Part shown: one piece after another, positions 45,733 to 54,300 of the stretch
Layout: the number at the start of each line of letters is the position of its first letter
Position numbering within the stretch: position 1 is the first letter of the stretch
Assembly: GCF_024360925.2 (NCBI RefSeq)
Contig: NZ_CP113517.1
Span: forward strand, 2,728,001-2,792,000
Length of the DNA stretch: 64,000 bases
Source of the DNA: Methylomonas rapida
GTDB taxonomy: Bacteria > Pseudomonadota > Gammaproteobacteria > Methylococcales > Methylomonadaceae
Reading direction: 5' to 3'
Position numbers and translations under genes: made by a program
Notes under the pieces: model-generated
The model's database searches: none
Told to the model about the DNA's origin: nothing
What the model saw: the letters and a program-made list of their open reading frames with translations, nothing else

Positions 45733-46014
45733 ATGGAACCCGTTGCCATTCCCCATTCGATAGACGATCCGATTCACATTTTGCTGTGGAGCGCGGACGA
45801 GATCGTGCCATTCATCGTGAGCATGCTTACCGGCATGTTGATCGATCAGTTCATACCCGGCTTGGCGCTCGGCCTCATCGCGGTCAAGTTTTACCGGCGT
45901 TTCCGCGATAACCGGCCTGACGGCTACACCTTGCACGCGCTGTATTGGCTGGGTTTATTGCCGAGCCGCGCGCAGACCATCCCCAATCCCTACATCCGTC
46001 GGTTCCTGCCATGA
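45733..46014 (+). CDS. traL: Conjugative transfer protein TraL
   Basis: The 93-residue membrane protein has the TraL layout: IDDPIHILLWSADEIVPFIV, a hydrophobic hairpin (about 25-50), then KFYRRFRDNRPDGYTLHALY and WLGL. CCGGAGG lies seven bases before the ATG. TraL is a VirB3-like inner-membrane part of the channel. It opens the second transfer operon and overlaps traE by four bases. Confidence 0.92.
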   Translation: MEPVAIPHSIDDPIHILLWSADEIVPFIVSMLTGMLIDQFIPGLALGLIAVKFYRRFRDNRPDGYTLHALYWLGLLPSRAQTIPNPYIRRFLP

Positions 46015-46622
46015 GATGGTCGGAGTTTCTGCAAACCTGGGATGGGCACGAGACCGAGAACCGCTTTAGCCGCGTCATTATCATTGGCTTGCTGGTGATT
46101 TGCGTGATTACTTCGCTGGCCGCCTGGCGTACCGAGCGCAGCATCATCCTGGTGCCCCCTACCCTCACCCAGGAAGTCGAAGTGACGCGCAGTAGCGCTT
46201 CCAGCGAGTTCAAGGAATCCTGGGGGTTGTTCCTGGCGGAACTCCTCGGCAACACCACGCCGGCCAATGCCGATTTTCTGAAAACCGCGGTCGAGCCGTT
46301 ATTGGCGCCCGATATTTACCGCAGTGTCCTGGACGCCATGAGCGATCAAATCAAGGCCATCAAGATGGACCGGGTCGCAATCAGTTTTACGCCGCGTCAC
46401 GTCGATTACGAAGCCGAAACTAACAAGGTCTTTGTCAGCGGCGAACTCAAAAGCCAGGGTCCCAGTTCCAAACCGGACGTCAAACTCCGTACCTATGAAT
46501 TCATCATCGCCATCAAAAACTATCGGCCCCGGCTGGAATACATCGACGTGTATCCGGATTCTCCCAGAACCCTGGAGCGATTGAAATCCACCCAGGGGCA
46601 ACCTCAAGAGGCTAAATCATGA
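46011..46622 (+). CDS. traE: Conjugative transfer protein TraE (VirB5/VirB8-like scaffold)
   Basis: Starting at the ATG at 46011 (ATGA overlap with traL), the 203-residue product has one N-terminal membrane span (about 23-41) and a periplasmic domain with TLTQEVEVTRSSASSEFKES, WGLFLAELLGN and FTPRHVDYEAETNKVFVSGE, as in TraE proteins. TraE is the VirB8-like inner-membrane scaffold of F-type systems. It overlaps traK by four bases. Confidence 0.9.
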   Translation: MRWSEFLQTWDGHETENRFSRVIIIGLLVICVITSLAAWRTERSIILVPPTLTQEVEVTRSSASSEFKESWGLFLAELLGNTTPANADFLKTAVEPLLAPDIYRSVLDAMSDQIKAIKMDRVAISFTPRHVDYEAETNKVFVSGELKSQGPSSKPDVKLRTYEFIIAIKNYRPRLEYIDVYPDSPRTLERLKSTQGQPQEAKS

Positions 46623-47596
46623 AACTTGTGTCGCACCCCTGGTTGTTACTCACCCTTGCCGGTCCGGCGTGGGCCACCGATGACTTACCCGTGACGGTGT
46701 TACCCCCGGTCACCACCGTGGCCGAAGAGTCATCCTCTGCGCCTTCACAACCCGTTGTCCCGCCGCAGCCCGATTTTGGCATCGAGTTACCGCCGGTTGA
46801 TGCCAGCGTCTTGAAAGCCGCCAAACAGCAAGCGGCAGCCTCAAACTCAGCGTCAGCCACTTCCATCGGACCGCAGCACATCGCCGTCAAACCCGGTATC
46901 AACGAACTGATGCCGATTGCCGTCGGCCATTTGAATCGTCTGGTGACGCCGTTCGAGCATCCGGTGGTCACGACCACCAGCCAGGCCACCACCAGTACCA
47001 AAGGCAAAATCGTCTATGTCGCCACCGCCGACGAAACGCCGGTGACGTTATACATCACCCCCGGCGACAACCAGGACATTGCGCTGTCGCTAACCCTGAT
47101 CCCCAAACGGATTCCGGCCCGGGAAATCCATCTCGATCTGGATAAAGACAGCTACCAATTACTGAACCAATGGCAACGCTCTGATGCCGGGAACCGCAAT
47201 TCAGGTCAACAGGAACAAGCTTACATTAGCCAACTGAAAACCTTGTTTCGGGATTTGGGATTGCAAAAGACCCCAACCGGTTATTCACTCCGCGAACCGA
47301 AGCCGCAGGAACAAATTCGCTGCCTGCAAGACCGCGTGCAGATTAAAACCGGTCAAGCCCTGGAAGGCCAGGACCGGCTGATTCTGGTGGGTCTTGCCAA
47401 AAATACCGGCAGCGACATGCTCGAGTTCGACGAACGCAGTTGTGCGACGACGCAACAGGACGTACTTGCCGTTTCGGTCTGGCCCAACGTGGTATTGAAA
47501 CCGCAGGAAGCCACCGAGTTGTATGTCGTGGTCCGACAAGCGCCTGAGGCGTCAGTCAGTTTGCGGCCTTCGTTACTGAGCGGAGACCAACCCTAA
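46619..47596 (+). CDS. traK: Conjugative transfer protein TraK
   Basis: The 325-residue protein has a signal peptide (about 1-18), a Pro/Ser-rich linker, and the TraK beta domain: VTPFEHPVVTTTSQATTSTK, then GKIVYVATADETPVTLYITP and SLTLIPKRIPAREIHL. TraK forms a VirB9-like ring in the outer-membrane core with TraV and TraB. The stop and the traB start share one base. Confidence 0.9.
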   Translation: MKLVSHPWLLLTLAGPAWATDDLPVTVLPPVTTVAEESSSAPSQPVVPPQPDFGIELPPVDASVLKAAKQQAAASNSASATSIGPQHIAVKPGINELMPIAVGHLNRLVTPFEHPVVTTTSQATTSTKGKIVYVATADETPVTLYITPGDNQDIALSLTLIPKRIPAREIHLDLDKDSYQLLNQWQRSDAGNRNSGQQEQAYISQLKTLFRDLGLQKTPTGYSLREPKPQEQIRCLQDRVQIKTGQALEGQDRLILVGLAKNTGSDMLEFDERSCATTQQDVLAVSVWPNVVLKPQEATELYVVVRQAPEASVSLRPSLLSGDQP

Positions 47597-48975
47597 TGGC
47601 CAGCGTCGATACCTGGTGGGCACGCTTGACCCCGACCGCAAAACGCAATCTGGCCGTCGGCGGCATCGGTACCGTGGTGTTAACGGTCATCATCGCATTG
47701 GCCACCGTCACTCCGGAAGTCAGCAAACCGCTGAGCAAACAGGCCACCATTCAACACATTCTGACCGACAGCGATCCGCGCTCGCTGGGCATCGACGGCA
47801 TCTCCGCGCAATTGCGAGATCTGCTGCAGAAGAACGACGAGCAAGCCCGCCGGCTGGCGGCCATCGAAGAACAGCAGCGCCGGGAACAGCAATCCGATGA
47901 AATCCGCTTCAAACAATGGACCACCGCTGAGCGGGAAGCCTATGAAGCCAAGCTTCAAGCGGTCACCGGTGAAGTTGAGACGTTGAAGAACAAAGCGTCT
48001 ACAACGGCAGTGGCTGGCAACCCTGGCGACGCCAATCAACCTGCCGTAGAGCCATCGTCACCGGGAAGACCTTACAACCGTCGGCCAAGCAACGCGCCCT
48101 TCGACAACGCACAAGAGGATCTCAACCGGGTCTTCGAGCAAGCCGCCATTCCCTCGCCGACGCCTGGTAATACCGGCGTCTCGGGAGGCCGAGCCAATAG
48201 CCAAGCGCCGGCGGCAATGCAGATTCGTGTCATTCAGGAAGGCACTGAGCCGTCCAACGGCAAAGACAAAGACGCAACGCCGATCTCTGAGCGAGGCCGC
48301 TCGAACCGCGATCATGCCAACAGCGACGTTTTCATCCCGGCCGGCAGCATTTTGACCGGCGTCTTGCTTAACGGTCTCGATGCCCCGACCGGCAAAAAAG
48401 CCAAGAAAGAACCCATGCCGGTACTGTTCCGGATCAAGAAGGAAGCCATCCTGCCCAACCGTTTCCACGCCGATGTGCGCGAGTGCTTTTTGTTGGCTGC
48501 GGGCTTTGGCGACTTGAGTGCCGAGCGGGCCTACTTCCGCGGCGAGACCTTTTCCTGTGTACGCCAGGACGGTGGCGTCATCGAAGTGCCGATGAATGCC
48601 TATGCCACCGGCGAAGACGGCAAAAACGGGGTGCGCGGTCGCGTCGTTTCCAAACAAGGCGCGTTACTCGCCCAATCGATGATGGCGGGTTTTCTGCGCG
48701 GCTTTTCCGATGCCTTCGGTCGTAATCAGATCCCGGTGCTGATGACCGGCGGCATCGGTGCCCTATCCGGAACCACCCCTTTCCAAAGCGCTTTTTCCTC
48801 GCAGTCGATGGAAGGCGGCGCGCTAAAAGGCGCGGGCTACGCGATGGAACGCCTGTCGCATTTTTACATGGACATGGCCGAAGAGATTTACCCGGTCATC
48901 GAAGTCGATGCCACCCGCCAAGTCAACTTCATCGTGCAAAAAGGCACGGCGCTGAAGCTGAAAACCCCAAGCTGA
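47596..48975 (+). CDS. traB: Conjugative transfer protein TraB (VirB10-like)
   Basis: The 459-residue protein has an inner-membrane span (about 17-37), a coiled coil (about 75-130, with EQARRLAAIEEQQRREQQSD), a disordered Pro/Asn-rich stretch, and a C-terminal VirB10/TrbI beta barrel starting near FIPAGSILTGVLLNGLDAPT at about 245, with a REPxxRG-like ECFLLAAGFGDLSAERAYFR segment. TraB spans the envelope and joins inner membrane to core ring. Confidence 0.93.
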   Translation: MASVDTWWARLTPTAKRNLAVGGIGTVVLTVIIALATVTPEVSKPLSKQATIQHILTDSDPRSLGIDGISAQLRDLLQKNDEQARRLAAIEEQQRREQQSDEIRFKQWTTAEREAYEAKLQAVTGEVETLKNKASTTAVAGNPGDANQPAVEPSSPGRPYNRRPSNAPFDNAQEDLNRVFEQAAIPSPTPGNTGVSGGRANSQAPAAMQIRVIQEGTEPSNGKDKDATPISERGRSNRDHANSDVFIPAGSILTGVLLNGLDAPTGKKAKKEPMPVLFRIKKEAILPNRFHADVRECFLLAAGFGDLSAERAYFRGETFSCVRQDGGVIEVPMNAYATGEDGKNGVRGRVVSKQGALLAQSMMAGFLRGFSDAFGRNQIPVLMTGGIGALSGTTPFQSAFSSQSMEGGALKGAGYAMERLSHFYMDMAEEIYPVIEVDATRQVNFIVQKGTALKLKTPS

Positions 48976-49001
48976 TTTTCACTAAAACACGGAAACGATT
49001 T

Positions 49002-49808
49002 ATGTCTCTACGCCAAACCCGTTTACTGCTGGCATCGCTGTTAGTCACTTCAACGGCCTTCGCTGCCAATCCACCCAAACCGCCGGTGTCGGACATTGCC
49101 GCAGGCCTTTTGTCGATCAAGATCGACGGCATGCAGGACTTGCCCATCTCGGGTCTGAAGATGGTCAAGTCCGGTGAACAAACGGTGTTTATCTCCAGCA
49201 ACGGCCGCTTTGCTTTCTACGGCGGCAAATTGATGGACATCTGGACTCAGCAGGAGATTAAGGAATTGGCGGATATCGACAAAATCGCCAACCGCATCGA
49301 CCTGTCGCGGATGAAACTCAAGGCTGACGATCTCGGCGCCGTGACGGTCGGCCACGGCAAAGCCCAAGTGCTGGTGTTCATCGATCCCCGGTGCCCGTAC
49401 TGCGGCAAGGTCATGAAAGACCTGCAAGCCTTGAAGGACCAATACACCTTCAAGCTGGTGATGGTCCCCATCCTCGGCCCCGAATCGCAAAACATTGTCG
49501 TGCAACTGGCCTGTCAGTTGGCCGCAAGCGATACCAAAGCCAAAGTCGCCGTGCGCGACCGCTTGTTGAAACAGGATTACGCCGGATTGCCAACCGAACC
49601 ACCCACTCAGTGCAACAAAGAGCCGCTGCAGAAAGCCGTGGTCACCGCCAAGTTATTCGATTTGAAAGGTGTGCCGTTTCTGATCGCCCCGGACGGCCGT
49701 ACCCACAGTGGCGCACCCGAGGTGTTAGCCGATTGGTTGGCCGACAAAACAAAGGCCGTATCCAGCACCACCACACCCGAACCAACGAAAGTGGAGAAAA
49801 AGCCATGA
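49002..49808 (+). CDS. dsbC: DsbC-family thiol:disulfide interchange protein
   Basis: The 268-residue periplasmic protein has a signal peptide (about 1-21), a DsbC-type N-terminal dimer domain and a thioredoxin-like domain with an intact CPYC at 131-134 (FIDPRCPYCGKV). A second Cys pair lies near 172 and 201. F-type transfer proteins such as TraN, TraU and TraH are Cys-rich, so a dedicated isomerase in the operon is usual. A Lys/Thr-rich tail overlaps traV by four bases. Confidence 0.92.
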   Translation: MSLRQTRLLLASLLVTSTAFAANPPKPPVSDIAAGLLSIKIDGMQDLPISGLKMVKSGEQTVFISSNGRFAFYGGKLMDIWTQQEIKELADIDKIANRIDLSRMKLKADDLGAVTVGHGKAQVLVFIDPRCPYCGKVMKDLQALKDQYTFKLVMVPILGPESQNIVVQLACQLAASDTKAKVAVRDRLLKQDYAGLPTEPPTQCNKEPLQKAVVTAKLFDLKGVPFLIAPDGRTHSGAPEVLADWLADKTKAVSSTTTPEPTKVEKKP

Positions 49809-50314
49809 ACCGTTATTGCCCGTTCCCATTAGTCCTTTCCAGCTTGACATGGATGTTTGTCACCGGCTGCGCAACACAGTACGGCTGTCAAGGCATGCCG
49901 GACGAACCCAGCTGTCTGTCGACCACGCAGGCTTACCAAGTCACCAATACGGCGATTGCGGAAGCGCCTCCGGAAAATAGCCAGAATTCGGAGTCAACCT
50001 CATCACCGGCAATCGTACCGCCGTTACAACAACCCGTACCCAAGATCGAAGATCCCACGCCGATTCGCACGCCATCGCAAGTCATGCGCATCTGGATCGC
50101 GCCTTGGGAAGATGCCGACGGCGATTTGATGGTGTCCAACTACGTCTACACCGAACTCGAACCCCGGCGTTGGATGATCGGCAAGGCGGTGCCCACTTCG
50201 AGTACCTCATTGATCCCGCTGCAAGTCGAGCAACGTCCGCCGGAGAAATGGTCCAGCGTCGATACCCCTGAAGACGAGAGTCCAGTCAATCGATTGGGCA
50301 AACAATTGCCCTGA
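49805..50314 (+). CDS. traV: Outer-membrane lipoprotein TraV
   Basis: From the ATG at 49805 (ATGA overlap with dsbC) the product has 169 residues with a lipobox FVTGC (Cys22). The TraV signature follows directly: CATQYGCQGMPDEPSCLSTT, with two more Cys for disulfides. A Ser/Pro-rich middle and the MRIWIAPWEDADGDL segment agree with SXT-type TraV. It would be the VirB7-like lipoprotein of the core ring. Confidence 0.9.
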   Translation: MNRYCPFPLVLSSLTWMFVTGCATQYGCQGMPDEPSCLSTTQAYQVTNTAIAEAPPENSQNSESTSSPAIVPPLQQPVPKIEDPTPIRTPSQVMRIWIAPWEDADGDLMVSNYVYTELEPRRWMIGKAVPTSSTSLIPLQVEQRPPEKWSSVDTPEDESPVNRLGKQLP

Positions 50315-50332
50315 ACCGTAACCATTTTCACC

Positions 50333-50421
50333 GCAGGTCCCACGCCCCCTGCGAGAGTGAGCGGGCAACCGCTTATACCTGCCGGACTGAACGTCCGAGA
50401 TTCGACGGGCAACCGTCTTTT
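50333..50421 (+). ncRNA. Hairpin-rich leader RNA before traA, HEARO/omega-RNA-like
   Basis: Four stems can be drawn: long-range GCAGGT (50333-50338) with ACCTGC (50377-50382); AGCGG-GCAA-CCGCT (50360-50373); CGGAC-TGAAC-GTCCG (50383-50397); GACGG-GCAA-CCGTC (50404-50417) followed by TTTT. The two GCAA loops are GNRA tetraloops. The layout and wording (GTCCGAGATTCGACGGGCAA, then CCGTC) resemble the 3' part of HEARO RNAs, the omega RNAs that sit right before iscB genes, as I remember them. Here traA starts 27 bases later and an IscB-type PLMP gene follows traA. A plain terminator/attenuator is the alternative. Confidence 0.55.
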
Positions 50422-50443
50422 AACCTGAATGAGGATATTTTTG

Positions 50444-50743
50444 ATGAAAACATCCTATCGAAGCGGGGTCTTGCTGGCCCTGGCATCGTTATTTTTTATG
50501 CTAATGGCCAATGACGCCATGGCCGGTACCGGCGGTACCGAGTTCAACACCGTCTGGACCTTGCTGACCGGCTGGGTGGAAGGCTTGCTCGGCCGCATCA
50601 TCGCTATCGTGTTCGTCATCGTCGGCCTGGTCGCCGGTGTCGTGCGCGGCAGCATCATGGGTTTTGTGCTGGGCATTGCCAGTGGTGTCGGCCTGTTTGC
50701 GGCGCCGACCATTATCACCAACATCGTGACCGCCACGATTTAG
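50444..50743 (+). CDS. traA: Conjugative pilin TraA
   Basis: The ATG at 50444 follows GAGGA by about nine bases. The 99-residue prepilin has a signal peptide cleaved near AMA (about 27) and a mature part of about 72 residues with two hydrophobic helices (about 50-68 and 71-97) around a short basic loop, as in F-type pilins. Position between traV and traC is canonical. It is the pilus subunit. The hairpin-rich leader immediately upstream could set its expression level. Confidence 0.88.
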   Translation: MKTSYRSGVLLALASLFFMLMANDAMAGTGGTEFNTVWTLLTGWVEGLLGRIIAIVFVIVGLVAGVVRGSIMGFVLGIASGVGLFAAPTIITNIVTATI

Positions 50744-50756
50744 GCCTGGAACAACG

Positions 50757-51014
50757 ATGACCGGTTCAAGTATTGATACCGAGAACGCGGCGGGCAACCG
50801 CCGCCCTTGTCCATCAGCGAAGGCCACGCGCAGCGTCAAGGTCCAAGCCGCCAATGGCCAGCCGATCAACCCCTGTCATCCGGCTAGAGCCCGGCAGTTG
50901 AAACGCAAAAAGCGTGCGGTTCGGGTTTGCCGGCATCCTTTCACGATTCGTTTACATCCGGAATGTCCAGCCGAAGCCTTGCAGCAACTTTATGAAGAGG
51001 ATAAAGCACTATGA
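50757..51014 (+). CDS. Standalone PLMP/RRXRR-domain protein (IscB N-terminal type)
   Basis: The 85-residue basic protein contains, at about 26-66, SVKVQAANGQPINPCHPARA and then RQLKRKKRAVRVCRHPFTIR-L. This matches the RRXRR or PLMP domain found at the N-terminus of IscB nucleases (GKPLMPCxPxRARxLLxxGxAxVxRRxPFTIxL). No RuvC or HNH part follows; the gene ends and traC starts with a four-base overlap. So it is not a nuclease by itself. In IscB this domain touches the guide RNA, so an RNA-binding role here is a fair inference. The first 25 residues are extra and their DNA contains another GCAA hairpin. It probably belongs to the traV-traA-traC operon. Confidence 0.8.
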   Translation: MTGSSIDTENAAGNRRPCPSAKATRSVKVQAANGQPINPCHPARARQLKRKKRAVRVCRHPFTIRLHPECPAEALQQLYEEDKAL

Positions 51015-53425
51015 CCACCGTGCAACGCCCCCGTGCCGATCAGTTATTCACGGTACTGGCTTACGAAGTTGACCATCATCTGTTCTTGATGGCCGATAGC
51101 AGCATTGGTTTTGGCTTTCTGTGCCGACCGCTGACCGGCGCGGATGCCAGCGTGTCCGCGCGGGTCAACGTGTTGCTGAACCAGGACTGGCCGACGGACA
51201 CGCTGTTGCAGGTGAGCCTTTGGACCTCGCCGGACATCGAAGAGTCGCTGGCTATCATGCAAACGCGGCGCCTCAAGCAGCAAAAGTCGACCTATAAAAC
51301 CATGACCCAGGCCAGCGTGGAATTCCTGCGGCGGGGTACGACCAAAGCCCCGGAAGCGATTTCAGGGGCACGCCTCCGGCGCAGTCACATTCTGGTGAGC
51401 GTCAAACTCCCCATGGCATCCCCCCGACCGAGCGAAACCGACATCCGCCGTGCCAGCGAATTGCAATTGGCCACCCAGCAGTCCCTGGCGACCATCGGCT
51501 TGTATCCGGAGGTTTTGGGTGCCGATCAATATGTGCGCATCCTCAACACGCTGCTCAACTGGCAGCCCGATGCCGGCTGGAAAGACCGCGTGGTCCCAGA
51601 ATGTGACCCGACCCAACTCATCCGCGACCAATTGCTGGATTACGATAACGCCATTCGAACCGACGAGAAAGGCATTTGGCTTGGATCAAAACGGGTAAAG
51701 ACCCTATCCGCCAAACGCACGCCCGACCATTTTTACTTCGGCAGCGCCAAAAGTTACTTGGGCGACATTCTCTCCGGCACCCGCGGTATAAGGCAAAACA
51801 CCTTGCTCAGTCTGACCCTGCATTACCCCGATGCCGAATCAACCCGCACCCGCCAGGAAGGCGTGCGGCAATTCATCACCAACCAGGTCAACACTCCCAT
51901 TGCCCGGTTTTTGCCGGTGCTGGTACAACGCAAACACCATTTCGACGTGTTGTTCGACGCCTACCGTGACGGCGACAGGCCTATTCGGGCCTATTTCGGG
52001 GTGCTGCTGTTTTGCGACGAAGCCGAAGAAGCGGCGGCGGTGTCCAATGCCCGTGTGTATTTTCGGGAGCTGGGTTTTCAGCTACTGGAAGACAAGTATT
52101 TCTGCCTGCCGTTTTTCTTGAACTGTTTGCCCTTCGGTCCGGAACGCGCGGCGATTGCCGACCTGAAACGCTATCGCACCCTGGCCACGCGCCATGCGAT
52201 TCCGTTATTACCGCTGTTCGGCGATTGGGCCGGCACCGGTACGCCGACCTTGAATTTCGTCTCCCGTAACGGCGAACACATGGCGGTGTCGTTGTTCGAC
52301 ACCACCGGCAACTACAACCTCTGCATTGCCGCCGAATCCGGCAAAGGCAAATCCTTCCTAACCAACGAAATCATCGTCAGCTACCTGACCGAAGGCGCGC
52401 AAATCTGGGCGATCGATGTCGGCCGCTCCTATGAAAACCTCTGTGAGGTGCTGGAAGGTGATTTCGTCAAATTCACTCACGGTTCGGGGATTTGCATGAA
52501 CCCGTTCGAGATCGTGCAGAACTTCGAGGAGGAAGCCGACATGCTGGCCGGCTTAGTCAGCCAGATGGCGGCGCCGACCGAGAAACTCACCGACTTTCAA
52601 ACCGCCGGTCTCAAGCGGATATTGAAGCAACTGTGGACTGAAAAAGCCCAATCCATGTCGGTGGACGACATTGCAAAATGCCTGTGTACCGAAGCCGATC
52701 AGCGTTTGAAGGATGTCGGCGAGCAGTTGTTTCCATTCACCACCCGAGGCGAATACGGTCGCTACTTCAACGGTAAAAACAACGCCAAGTTCGCTCGCGA
52801 CTTTACCGTATTGGAATTGGAGGAGCTAAAAGGACGTAAGCATCTGCAACAAGTCGTACTTTTGCAATTGATCTACCAGATCCAGCAGGAAATGTATCTC
52901 GGCGAACGTAACCGGCCCAAAATCGTGATCATCGACGAAGCCTGGGATTTACTCACCGAAGGCGATGTCGCCAAGTTCATGGAGCACGGCTACCGGCGGT
53001 TTCGTAAATACGGCGGTGCGGCAGTCACCATTACCCAGTCCGTGAACGATTTATACCGCAATGCCGCTGGCCGAGCGATTGTCGAGAACTCCGCCAATAT
53101 GTATTTGCTCGGTCAAAAAGCCGAAGTCATTGAAGGCATGAAGCAGGACCGCCGCTTGCCGTTGTCGGACGGCGGCTACGAACTGCTGAAAACCGTGCAT
53201 ACCTTGCCGGGCGCGTATTCCGAAATCTTCTTCATCACCGAGATGGGTTCCGGCATCGGCCGCCTGATCGTCGATCCTTACAAACGCATTCTGTTCTCCA
53301 CCAAGCCCGAAGACGTCAATGCCTTGAAGAATTTGCGCCGGCAAGGCTTGAGCCTGGGTGATGCCATTCAACAGCTCATCGACAGTCGCAGCAGCAAACC
53401 CAGGGAGAGTGCTTATGGATCCTAA
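51011..53425 (+). CDS. traC: Conjugative transfer ATPase TraC (VirB4-like)
   Basis: The 804-residue protein has a Walker A motif at 441-448 (AESGKGKS) and a Walker B at 636-645 (PKIVIIDEAW), and the TraC N-terminal domain (LFLMADSSIGFGFLCRPLTG at about 24-43). It is the cytoplasmic ATPase that drives pilus assembly. Its start overlaps the PLMP gene and its end overlaps the trbI-like gene by 11 bases. Confidence 0.95.
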   Translation: MTTVQRPRADQLFTVLAYEVDHHLFLMADSSIGFGFLCRPLTGADASVSARVNVLLNQDWPTDTLLQVSLWTSPDIEESLAIMQTRRLKQQKSTYKTMTQASVEFLRRGTTKAPEAISGARLRRSHILVSVKLPMASPRPSETDIRRASELQLATQQSLATIGLYPEVLGADQYVRILNTLLNWQPDAGWKDRVVPECDPTQLIRDQLLDYDNAIRTDEKGIWLGSKRVKTLSAKRTPDHFYFGSAKSYLGDILSGTRGIRQNTLLSLTLHYPDAESTRTRQEGVRQFITNQVNTPIARFLPVLVQRKHHFDVLFDAYRDGDRPIRAYFGVLLFCDEAEEAAAVSNARVYFRELGFQLLEDKYFCLPFFLNCLPFGPERAAIADLKRYRTLATRHAIPLLPLFGDWAGTGTPTLNFVSRNGEHMAVSLFDTTGNYNLCIAAESGKGKSFLTNEIIVSYLTEGAQIWAIDVGRSYENLCEVLEGDFVKFTHGSGICMNPFEIVQNFEEEADMLAGLVSQMAAPTEKLTDFQTAGLKRILKQLWTEKAQSMSVDDIAKCLCTEADQRLKDVGEQLFPFTTRGEYGRYFNGKNNAKFARDFTVLELEELKGRKHLQQVVLLQLIYQIQQEMYLGERNRPKIVIIDEAWDLLTEGDVAKFMEHGYRRFRKYGGAAVTITQSVNDLYRNAAGRAIVENSANMYLLGQKAEVIEGMKQDRRLPLSDGGYELLKTVHTLPGAYSEIFFITEMGSGIGRLIVDPYKRILFSTKPEDVNALKNLRRQGLSLGDAIQQLIDSRSSKPRESAYGS

Positions 53426-53732
53426 ATCGCAATGGCTCAGCACCATTTTCATCGCAGCCTGTCTGGGCGGCATCGGCGGTTGGCTGGCGGTACAACAGCA
53501 ACTGCAGGAACCCTTGGTGCGCCTGAATCTGGTCACGCCGGTGTTCGTGCTCGATCGCGCCAAGCTGATTCAATCGATACCGCCCAACGCCAACCAGGAA
53601 CAAATGGCCAAGATCGTCGACGACTGGCAGAGCCAGGCCAAGAAACTCAGTGATGCGGGCTATCTGGTGATCGATTCGACGGCGGTGGTGGCTGCACCGG
53701 AGGATGTTTATGTTCAACATCAAACCCGGTAA
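53415..53732 (+). CDS. trbI: TrbI-like F-type transfer protein
   Basis: The 105-residue protein has an N-terminal membrane span (about 7-25), then PVFVLDRAKLIQSIPPNANQ and a helical end, the layout of TrbI_Ftype proteins. It starts inside the end of traC and overlaps the next gene by 23 bases. F TrbI affects pilus retraction/outgrowth. Call based on position and layout. Confidence 0.7.
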   Translation: MDPKSQWLSTIFIAACLGGIGGWLAVQQQLQEPLVRLNLVTPVFVLDRAKLIQSIPPNANQEQMAKIVDDWQSQAKKLSDAGYLVIDSTAVVAAPEDVYVQHQTR

Positions 53733-54300
53733 GGTTATGCAAACCAATCATTCGAAATACACACTTGCACGGACCTCCACTGCCAAGCAGAGACCCTATC
53801 AAACCCGTGCCGCATTGCTGCGGTTCATCGGGAAAGCCTTGCCGATATTATTGCTGGTATTAGCGGTGGAGCGCTATATCGGTCAACGCTTTCTAATCGG
53901 CGGCGATGACCAGGTCGATCGCTGTCTACCGGATAAATGGGTGTATCTGATCGATACCCACAACAAAGACATCTGGCGCGGTGATTTGATTGCCTTTCGC
54001 GCCGAACGCATGGCGCCATTTTTCAAGGACGGCCAGATCATCGTCAAAATCGCCGCCGGCGTCACGGGTGATACCGTCCACGTCGACTCACAGCACACCA
54101 CGATTAACGGTGAACGAATCATCGACGGACTGCCGTTGACGGAGAAACTCAAAAAGCCGGCCGCCAGTTTTAAACGTCACGAAACCATTCCACCTTCTGC
54201 CTATTGGGTGACGGGGCAAACCGACAAAAGCTTCGATTCGCGTTACTGGGGCTATGTCTACGATCATCAAGTGATTGGACGGGCCTATGCGTTGTTTTGA
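53710..54300 (+). CDS. S26-family signal peptidase (TrhF/TraF-RP4 type)
   Basis: I start it at the ATG at 53710 because GGAGG lies six bases upstream; the ATG at 53704 is too near. The 196-residue protein has a membrane span (about 45-60) and the S26 layout, with the general-base Lys in IIVKIAAGVTGDTV at about 118-131 and the C-terminal SFDSRYWGYV (typical SxDSRxWG box). At the expected nucleophile spot the sequence is DRCLPDKWVYLID, with Cys where Ser is usual. It may mature the pilin or another transfer protein. Confidence 0.85.
   Translation: MFNIKPGKVMQTNHSKYTLARTSTAKQRPYQTRAALLRFIGKALPILLLVLAVERYIGQRFLIGGDDQVDRCLPDKWVYLIDTHNKDIWRGDLIAFRAERMAPFFKDGQIIVKIAAGVTGDTVHVDSQHTTINGERIIDGLPLTEKLKKPAASFKRHETIPPSAYWVTGQTDKSFDSRYWGYVYDHQVIGRAYALF

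Noticed and set aside
50404..50421. GACGG-GCAA-CCGTC-TTTT as a simple terminator after traV
   Set aside because: The T run is short and the hairpin is part of a larger folded leader; an attenuator role stays possible, so it is kept within the ncRNA entry.
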